From positions 46,221-110,220 of the forward strand of contig NZ_JOCQ01000017.1 of NCBI RefSeq assembly GCF_000720725.1: a stretch of 64,000 nt of DNA. Direction: 5' to 3'. The notes under the pieces are model-generated. The model was not told where the DNA came from, did not search any database, and worked only from the letters and a program-made list of their open reading frames with translations. A program made the translations under genes and the position numbers. Numbering within the stretch: the first letter of the stretch is position 1; each line of letters starts with the position of its first letter. The stretch is from Streptomyces rimosus subsp. rimosus. Lineage in GTDB: Bacteria; Actinomycetota; Actinomycetes; Streptomycetales; Streptomycetaceae. This document shows, piece by piece, positions 43,701 through 51,300 of this stretch.

Positions 43701-45372
43701 CCACGCCGTCAACGACGGCGGCTCTCCGGCGGTCTTCGCGCGTGAGCTGCCGGAGCTGTACGCGGCATACCGGGAGGGCCGGGCACATCGCCTCGCGCCG
43801 CTGCCCGTCCAGTACCGCGACTACGCCCGCTGGCAGCGCGACCTGCTGCGGTCGGCCGCGCTCGACGGCGAACTGGACTACTGGAAGCGGGCGTTGGACG
43901 ACGCGCCGCTCCTGGAGCTGCCGACCGATCATCCGCGCCCGGCACGCAAGGACTTCGCGGGCGCGCTGCACACGTTCTCCGTACCCGCCGCGGACATGAG
44001 GGCGTTGCGGGATCTGGCGGCCCGCGAGTCGGTCACCCTGTTCGTGGTGCTGCTGACCGCCCTGTACCTGCTGCTGGCCCACCGCAGCGGACAGCGCGAC
44101 CTGATCGTCGGTACCCCGACCACGGGGCGCAACCGCGGCGAACTCCGGGACCTGATCGGCTTCTTCAACAGCACGGTCGCCCTGCGCGCCGACCTGTCGG
44201 GCGACCCGGAGCTGCGCGAGGTGCTGCACGGGGTACGGACCGTCGTCGCGGAGGCCATGGAGCACCAGGAGATCCCGTTCGACCGGGTGGTGCACGCGCT
44301 GGGCGGGGAGCGCGACCTCGGCCGCGCCCCGCTGTTCGACGTGTTCTACGTGCACCAGGACCTCCCGCCGATCCAGCAGATGGACGGCGCCTCGGTCGGG
44401 TACTTCGACGTGGACAGCTCCCCCGTCAACCGCTTCGGCGGGATGCCGGAGGGCACCGCGAAGTTCGATCTGACGCTGGTCACCTCGGACCGCGCGGGCG
44501 ACGCGGCGATGGACGCCTGCCTGGAGTTCAGCACCCAGCTGTTCACCGCCGGGACGGCGGCCGGGCTGGTCGAGGAGTACATGGCGCTGCTGCGCCGGCT
44601 GGCGGCGCCGGGGGCGGGCGGGTGCCGCCTGTCCACGCTGCTGGGGGCGGCGGGGGCGGCCCTGGAGGCCGTACCGGCGCCTGCCGGCGAACTGCTGGTG
44701 CCCACGGACCGGCCGCGCCGGCCGGACGGCCCGCCGTCCGTGCCGAGCGCCACGGTCGAGGAACCACTTGGCCTGGAGCTGACGGACCGGCTGGCCGCGT
44801 TCGCGTCGCGCTGCGGGCTCGACGGCGCGCCTCCGCACGACGACCCCCTGCACCTCACGCTGATCACCGGCTGGACCGTCCTGCTGGCCTGGGTGTGCGG
44901 ACAAGACGAGGTGTCGGTGGGGACGCCCGCCGGCCCGCTGACGGTCGACCTCGGCGATGAGCCGGACTTCCCCTCACTGATGGCCAGGGTCGGAGAGGCG
45001 TTGTCGGCGGCACCCGGTGGCGGTCCGGGGCTACGGGTGCGCTGCGACGGCCTCCAACCGCCCGGCGGCAACACCCGTTCCGAGGACGACGCGGCCGAAC
45101 TGGCGCTCTCTTGGCGCACCGACGACAGCAGCACCGGCACCAGCACCAACACCGGCGCCGTCCTGACGCTGGCCTTCGCGCCCGAGCTGTTCGACGCCGC
45201 CACCGCCGCGGGGCTGGCCGCCGGCCTCCGACGGCTGCTCACCGGCCTGCTGGCCGCGCCGGACCTGCCGGTCCACGACGTGGCGCCCGACTGTCTGGAC
45301 GAGGACCCGGCCACCGGTACCGCACCATCCGACATCCCGGCCAGCCCGGCCACCGGAGCGAGGACCCGATGA
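40756..45372 (+). CDS. Hybrid PKS-NRPS: KS - decayed AT - PCP - C - half C
   Basis: 1538 aa. ATG 40756 follows AGGGGGA (40743-40749). KS (residues 10-430) keeps Cys168 (DTGCNSSL), His305 (EAHGSGT) and His353 (KTNIGHLDH). Residues about 460-710 align with an acyltransferase but are short, and the GHSxGE serine position is Gly595 (SGGASH), so this AT should be dead. PCP about 760-840 (GGNSI near 788). A complete C domain follows (about 860-1290; HHAVNDGG near 981, GFFNSTVALR). After it, about 1310-1520 resembles the C-terminal half of another C domain (LVPTDRPRRPDGP, LLAWVCGQDEVSVGTP) without HHxxxDG. No KR, DH or ER is present. If the KS works it needs a trans-acting AT or a non-extending role. 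The stop overlaps the next ATG (ATGA). Confidence 0.92.
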   Translation: MTSRPAQDDDIAVVGIGLRLPDADGLAQFRANLRAGRDSVGPLPPARAAATGLDPAAGYLPMGHLADITGFDHAFFGISRREASLMDPQQRLALVLAQEALEDAGYATAGLRDHAVAVVLGSAVSSYGAPAAEPGALSSLGNVSFGLPARIAHVLGLSGPCYAIDTGCNSSLIAVHHASRELAAGDAEYAVAGGVSVRCGALPAREAAGLDELVSPTGRCRAFDADADGTVSGEGGAVLLLTTLGRARADGAPVHAVLRGSAVLHNGRAAATLSTPSAAAQARVIARAWRSAGADPADAGYLEAHGSGTRLGDAVELEGLAAAFASRGAGGGDGATARLPRLPIGSVKTNIGHLDHAAGIAGLVKAVLSVRYGELYPSLHFTRATGGVDLEAADLEVVTGTRPWPDQGRDRLAGVSSFSLVGVNAHCVVQQPPEGDEREPVPDGRGAPTLVAVSARSRDALATLCERTAGALHDGRPRLADVALTLNSGRNHYEHRIAVPARTSEELARRLAERAERQAATPYAGNRAAGVAGPAAPKVVLLLSPGARPAGVEPVPLPAALEPLATDHGYLAGQLAMHRALIRCGVRIDAVLSGGASHYLARQLRGELTGPEQLPPDAGTAVPAVDAGKLRAVADRLSADGAVVFVEPAPDGELGALLTPHLSGREGAEVLTADADSGLPGILGGLYERGLGLDWSAVNALSAQADGAAGRAPRRLRLPGHPMTPTRCWVGPPPAPEAPLAAPPAPCAPEHAEPAAPPGDASAWLRTVFAELLGTEGEITDGADYFALGGNSIIALQLVERVEARYGFRPKLLDVYEHPTVAGFAGLLTGTAAGTAQPPAAPLPPVVPQPDLVMSFGQERMWFHHQLDKDTTLYNLPMVSHVRGPVDVAAVRGMWEGLAARHEVLRSNFAEVDGEPALRIRPELGNFFRYADVQTAPDPAAAARELVREAAEHRFDLAADPLVRVLVVRLAPEEHVIQVTMHHAVNDGGSPAVFARELPELYAAYREGRAHRLAPLPVQYRDYARWQRDLLRSAALDGELDYWKRALDDAPLLELPTDHPRPARKDFAGALHTFSVPAADMRALRDLAARESVTLFVVLLTALYLLLAHRSGQRDLIVGTPTTGRNRGELRDLIGFFNSTVALRADLSGDPELREVLHGVRTVVAEAMEHQEIPFDRVVHALGGERDLGRAPLFDVFYVHQDLPPIQQMDGASVGYFDVDSSPVNRFGGMPEGTAKFDLTLVTSDRAGDAAMDACLEFSTQLFTAGTAAGLVEEYMALLRRLAAPGAGGCRLSTLLGAAGAALEAVPAPAGELLVPTDRPRRPDGPPSVPSATVEEPLGLELTDRLAAFASRCGLDGAPPHDDPLHLTLITGWTVLLAWVCGQDEVSVGTPAGPLTVDLGDEPDFPSLMARVGEALSAAPGGGPGLRVRCDGLQPPGGNTRSEDDAAELALSWRTDDSSTGTSTNTGAVLTLAFAPELFDAATAAGLAAGLRRLLTGLLAAPDLPVHDVAPDCLDEDPATGTAPSDIPASPATGARTR

Positions 45373-48300
45373 CCACTTCTGTTCCGCTGCCGCTGAGCGC
45401 GGCCCAGCACGCCGTCCTGCTGGACGGCCGGGACCGGGCGGCCGACTGCCTGGCGCAGTACCTCGATGTCGCGGAGACAGTACGGCCGGAGGTACTGCGC
45501 GAAGCCCTGCGCCGCGCCGTGGACGAGTGCGCGGCCCTGCGGGTGGTGTTCCGGCGGGGGACGGACGGGACGGTGCAGTCCTTTCCGACGACCCCGGGCC
45601 CGGACCCGGACCCGGATGTGGCACCCGGCGTCGTGGAGGTCGATGTCCGTACCGGCCCGGATGCCGGGGGCTCCGCGGTCGCGGCATGGACCGACACCGA
45701 ACTCGCCCGCCCGCTCGACCCGTTCACCGGCCCGGCCTACCGGGTGGCCCTCTTCCTGCTGCCCGGCGGCCGGCTCGGCTGGTTCCAGCGCTTCCACCGG
45801 CTGGTTCTCGATGAGGCGGGCATGGCCGCATTCGCCGCGCGGGTGGGCCAGCACTGCGCCGCGACAGCCGCCGGAGAGGCGCTGCCGCTTCCCCTGGCCG
45901 GGCCTGCCGACCGGCTCGCCGAGGAAGACGCGTACCGGCGTTCGCCCGGCCGCGCGGCCGACCACCGGTACTGGCGCGAGCTGCTGACGGACGTGCCCGG
46001 CCCGGTACCTGCGCTGCTACCCGCCCCGCACGGCGCACCGGCCCCGGTCGCGGCCAGCGCCGGTCACTTCGTACCGCTCGGCGCCGCCCCCGCCGTCCTC
46101 GCGCGGGCCGCGCGGCGCAGCGGCGGCGGCCCGGCGGCCGTGCTGCTGGCCGCGCTGGCGGTCCACGCCCACCGCCGTACGGGCTCCCGCGACCTGGTGC
46201 TCGGCCACTGGACGACGCCCGCGGGCCCCGGCGGCGCGACCCTGGTCCCGGTACGGATCGCCGTCACCCCGGACCTGACCTTCGCGCAGGTCGCCAAGCG
46301 GGCCGGTGCCGCCCTGCGCCGCGCCCGGCGGCACCGGTTCCTCGCCGACGCCGACCTGTCGTGGAGCGCACCGGCCGGTTACGGCGCGGTCGCCGCCTTC
46401 GAACCGGCCGGCGGGAGCTCGGGCACCGTCGTCCGCACCTGGGGCGCGCCCGGCGAAGGTCTGTCGGTACGGGCCCGGGAGACGCCCGACGGGGACTGGC
46501 ACCTGGAGGTACGGGAGGGCGCGGCGCCGGACGACCGCGGGGCCGGGGACCGGCTGCCCCGGCTGCTGGCGGAGCTGGTGGCCGCGCCGGATGTCCCGGT
46601 GGGCCGTTTCGACCTCGCCACACCGAACGAACTTCGCCGTGTGCAGGTGGAGTTCAACGACTCCGCGCAAGCTGTACCGGAATCGACGGTGACCGCGGAT
46701 TTCGCGGCGGTCGTCCGCCGTACTCCCGACGCGGTGGCGGTCCGCGGCCGGGACGGCACGCTCACCTACGCCGAGCTGAACGAGCGCGCCACCCGGCTCG
46801 CCGTCCGGCTCCGGCAGCAGGGCATCGGACCCGAGGACCTGGTGGCCGTCCTGCTGCCCCGTACGCCGGACATGGTCACCGCCGTGCTGGGCGTGCTGCT
46901 GGCCGGTGCGGCGTACCTGCCCGTCGACCCCGCGTACCCGGCGGGCCGGATCGCCTTCCTGCTCGACGACGCACGGCCCCGGGCCGTCCTGACCAGCACG
47001 GAGCAGGCGCCACACCTGCCCGACGGCGCCCCGCCCGCCGTACTCCTCGACGCCCCCGGCCCCGGTGGTCCGCTGCCGGCCTTCTCCGTACGGCCCGGCA
47101 ACGCCGCCTACGTCATCTACACGTCCGGCTCGACCGGACAGCCCAAGGGCGTGGTCGTCACCCACCGCGCCGTGCACAACTTCGCCCGCTGGTCGACCGG
47201 CGCGCTGGGGGCCGAGGCCTTCACGCGGGTGCTCGGCGCGACCTCGCTCAGCTTCGACATGTCGGTCTTCGAGATCCTCGTCCCGCTGATGACCGGCGGC
47301 AGCGTGGAGCTGGTCGGCAACCTGCTGTCCCTGCTCACCGTCCCGGACTGGTCCGGCAGCCTGATCAACACCGTGCCGTCGGTCTACCGGAAGGTGATCG
47401 CCGCGGAGTGGGTGCGCGAACGCGCCGACCACTACGTCTTCTGCGGCGAGCCGCTCCCCGCCGAGCTGGTCCGCGAGGTGCTGCGGCGCTCCCCCGGGGC
47501 GACGGTCCACAACATCTACGGGCCGACCGAGGTCACCGTCTACGCCACGTCCTGGCGCTGCCCGCCCCAGCGGCCGGACGACCCCACGCCGCCGCCCATC
47601 GGCACGCCCGTCACCAATGTCCGCTGCCATGTGCTGGACGCGGCGCTGCGGCCGGTGCCGGTGGGGCACACCGGCGAGCTCTACCTGGCCGGCGACTACC
47701 TGGCGCGCGGCTACGCGGGACGGCCGGGGCTGACCGCCGAGCGGTTCCTCGCGGACCCCTTCGGGCCGCCGGGCGGCCGGATGTACCGTACGGGCGACCT
47801 GGCCCGGTGGAACGCCGACGGACAGCTGGAATTCATCGGCCGCGCCGACCACCAGGTCAAGGTGCACGGCCACCGCGTCGAACCGGGCGAGATCGAGGCC
47901 CTGCTGACGGCGCTGCCCGAGGTGGCCGCCGCCGCGGTGGTGGCGACCGACGACGGCGAGGGCGACCGGCGGCTGACCGCGTTCGCGGTCGCGGCCGAGG
48001 GGCACCGGCCCGGCCCGGCGGCGGTCCGCGAACGGCTGGCCGCCGGCCTGCCCGCGCCGCTGGTCCCGGCCGCGATCGTCTTCGTCGACGCGCTGCCGCT
48101 CAACCCGAACGGCAAGACCGACCGGCCGGCCCTCCAGGCACGGGCTGCCGCGCTGCCCGCCACCGCCGGCGCCGACGGCCCCGAGACCGCGGCCTCCGCC
48201 GAGGACGCCCTGCGGCAGGTCTTCGCCCAGGTGCTGGACCGCGCCGAAGTCGGCGCGCACGACAGCTTCTTCGCGGTCGGCGGCGACAGCATCCGGTCGA

Positions 48301-51300
48301 TCAAACTCGTCCGGCGGGCGCGCGAGGCGGGGTGGGTGATCCAGCCCGAGGACGTCTTCGAGCACAAGACCCCGGCGGGGCTGGCCGGAGTCGCGGTTCC
48401 GTACGCGCCCGAGGCGCGGCACACCTCCGTATCCGTAGCGGCACCCGAAGCGCGGGTCCCGAGCCCGCCGCCGCGCGAGCCGCTGCTCCCTCTCGACGCG
48501 GGCGAGCGCGACTGGCTGGCGCGGCACCACCCCACCCTCTCCGAAGTCCTGCCGCTCACCCCGCTCCAGGAAGGGCTGCTCTTCCACGGCCGGTACGACC
48601 GGGACGGCGAGGACGCCTATGTCATGCAGATGACGCTGGACATGACCGGTGCCCTCGATGTCCCCGCCCTGCGCCGGGCCTGCGACCTGCTGTGCCACCG
48701 TCACCCCAACCTGCGGTCCGGCTTCGTGCAGCTGCCGTCCGGCCGCGCCGTCCAGGTCGTCCCCGAGCGTGGCGCGGACTTCACGGAGGTGGACCTCTCC
48801 GGGCTGGACGGGGAGCGGCAGCGGGCCGAGGCCGACCGGATCGCCGGGACCGGGCGGCGCACCCGCTTCGACCCGGCCGACCCGCCGCTGATCCGCTTCG
48901 CCCTGCTGCGGCTGGGCACGGACCGCTACCGGCTGCTCGTGACCGCCCACCACATCCTGCTCGACGGCTGGTCCAACCAGCTGTTCCTGCCGGAGCTGTT
49001 CGCCCTCTACCGCGCGCCGGAAGACGTCCCCGCCCCCACCCCCTACCGCGACTACCTGGACTGGCTGCACCGCCAGGACCGGCAGGCCTCGCTGCGTACG
49101 TGGTGCGAGGCGCTGGGCGCCGGCGACGGGGTGCCGCGGCCGACGCTGCTGGCCCCGTCGGGGCTGCACCGTACGTCGATGTGGCCCACCCGCCTCGCGC
49201 ACACCCTGACGCGGGAGCGGACCGATACGGTGACGGAGTTCGCCGGCCGGCACGGCGTCACCGTCAACACGCTGCTCCAGTGCTGCTGGGGCCTGCTGCT
49301 CGCGGAGTGGACCGGGCGCCCGGACGTGCTCTTCGGGACGATCGTCTCCGGGCGGTCGCCCGACGTGCCCGGCGTCGAGTCGATGGTCGGCTTCCTCATC
49401 AACGCCCTGCCGGTACGCGTGCGGACGGTGCCGGGCGAGACGCTGGGCGCCCTGCTGAGGCGCGTCCAGCAGGAGCAGTCGCGGCTGCTGGCCCACCACC
49501 ACGTGGGCCTCACCGACATCCAGCGCGCGGTCGGCGCCGACGAGCTGTTCGACACCGCCCTCGTGTACGAGAACTTCCCGGTCGCCGGTGATCAGCGCGC
49601 GGCCCTGCCCGGAATCGAGATCACCGGGGCCACGAGCGAGACCGCCGGGCACTACCCGCTGTCGCTGATGGCGATCCCGCGGGACGGCCGCCTGGAGTTC
49701 CACTTCCTCTACCGGCCGGACGTCTTCACCCGCGAGGCCGTCGACCGCATGCTGGCCCGGCTGCTGCGGCTGCTCACCACCGTCGTCACGGCCCCGGACA
49801 CCCCGCTCGCCGCCCTCGATCTGCTCGACGCGGACGAGCACGCCACGGTGGCCGCCCACCGGGGCGCGGCTTCCACCGCGCCCCGGACGACCGTCACCGC
49901 GCTGCTGGACGCGCAGGCCGCCCGTACGCCGGACGCTCCGGCCGTACGGTGGGCAGGCGGGACGGGCGGTCCCGGCACCGAGTTGAGCTACGCCGACCTG
50001 CACGCCCGCGCGAACCGCACCGCACGGGAGCTGGCCGCCCGCGGCGCCGGTCCCGAGAGCTACGTCGGACTGCTGCTGCCGCGGTCGCCCGAACTGGCCG
50101 TGGCCCTGCTGGCGGTGCTCAAGGCGGGCGCCGCCGTCGTACCCCTCGATCCGGACCACCCCGACGAGCGGCTGCGCCTGATACTGGACGGCGCGCGCCC
50201 AACCCTTGTGATCACCGGCCGGGAGCACGCCGCGGCGGCCCCGCTCGACGGCGTCGGGACGCTGGTCCTCGACGACGACGGGACGGCGGCGGCGATCGCC
50301 GCCCGGCCCGCCGGACCGCTGGACGACGGCGCCCGGACCGCCCCGCTGCTCCCGGACCACCCCGCCTACCTGATCCACACCTCGGGAACCAGCGGCCGCC
50401 CCAAGGGCGTCGTGGTGCCGCACGGCGGGCTGCCCGGGGTGCTGGGCAGTACGGTCCCGGCACGCGGCGCCGGCCCGGGAAGCCGCATCCTCCAGTTCGG
50501 CTCGCCAGGGTTCGACGGGGGCCTGATCGACTACTTCGAGACGCTGACCAGCGGCGCAACCCTGGTACTGGCCCCCGAGGACCGGCTGCGGCCGGGCCGT
50601 GCGCTGACGGAACTGGCCCACCGGGAACGGATCACCGGTGTCTGCGTGCCGCCCTCCGTCCTCGCCGTCCTGACCCCCGGCGAGAGCCTGCCCCCCGGCA
50701 CGCTGATCCGCTGCGGCGGCGAGGTGCTGCCCGCCGAGCTGGCCGCGCGGTGGGCGGCACACCACCCCCTGGTCAACGCCTACGGCCCGACCGAGGCCAC
50801 GGTCGCGGCGACGACCACCGGAATCCTGCCGCCCGGCGCCGGGGCACCCGTCGGCCGCCCGGTCGACGGAACGGTGGTCCACCTGCTCGACACCGCGCTG
50901 CGTCCCGTCGGCCCCGGCCGCCCGGGCGAGGTGTACCTCGGCGGGTCCGCGCTGGCCCGGGGCTACCTCGGGCAGGCGGCGCTGACCGCCGAGCGCTTCG
51001 TGGCCGACCCGTTCGCGTCCGGTGGCGGCCGGATGTACCGCACCGGGGACACGGCCCGGTGGAACGCCGACGGGCAGCTGGAGTTCCTGGGCCGCACCGA
51101 CCGGCAGATCAAGATCCGCGGATTCCGCGTCGAGCCGGGCGAGACCGAGGCGGCGCTGGCGGGCCACCCCGCCGTGGCGAGTGCGGCGGTACGGCCGTGG
51201 AGCGCGGCGCCGGACGACATCCGGCTCGTGGCGTACGTCGTACCGGAGCGGCGGTGCGTGGCGGCCGAGGTCACCGGGCCCGCTGCCGAGGCGGACACAG

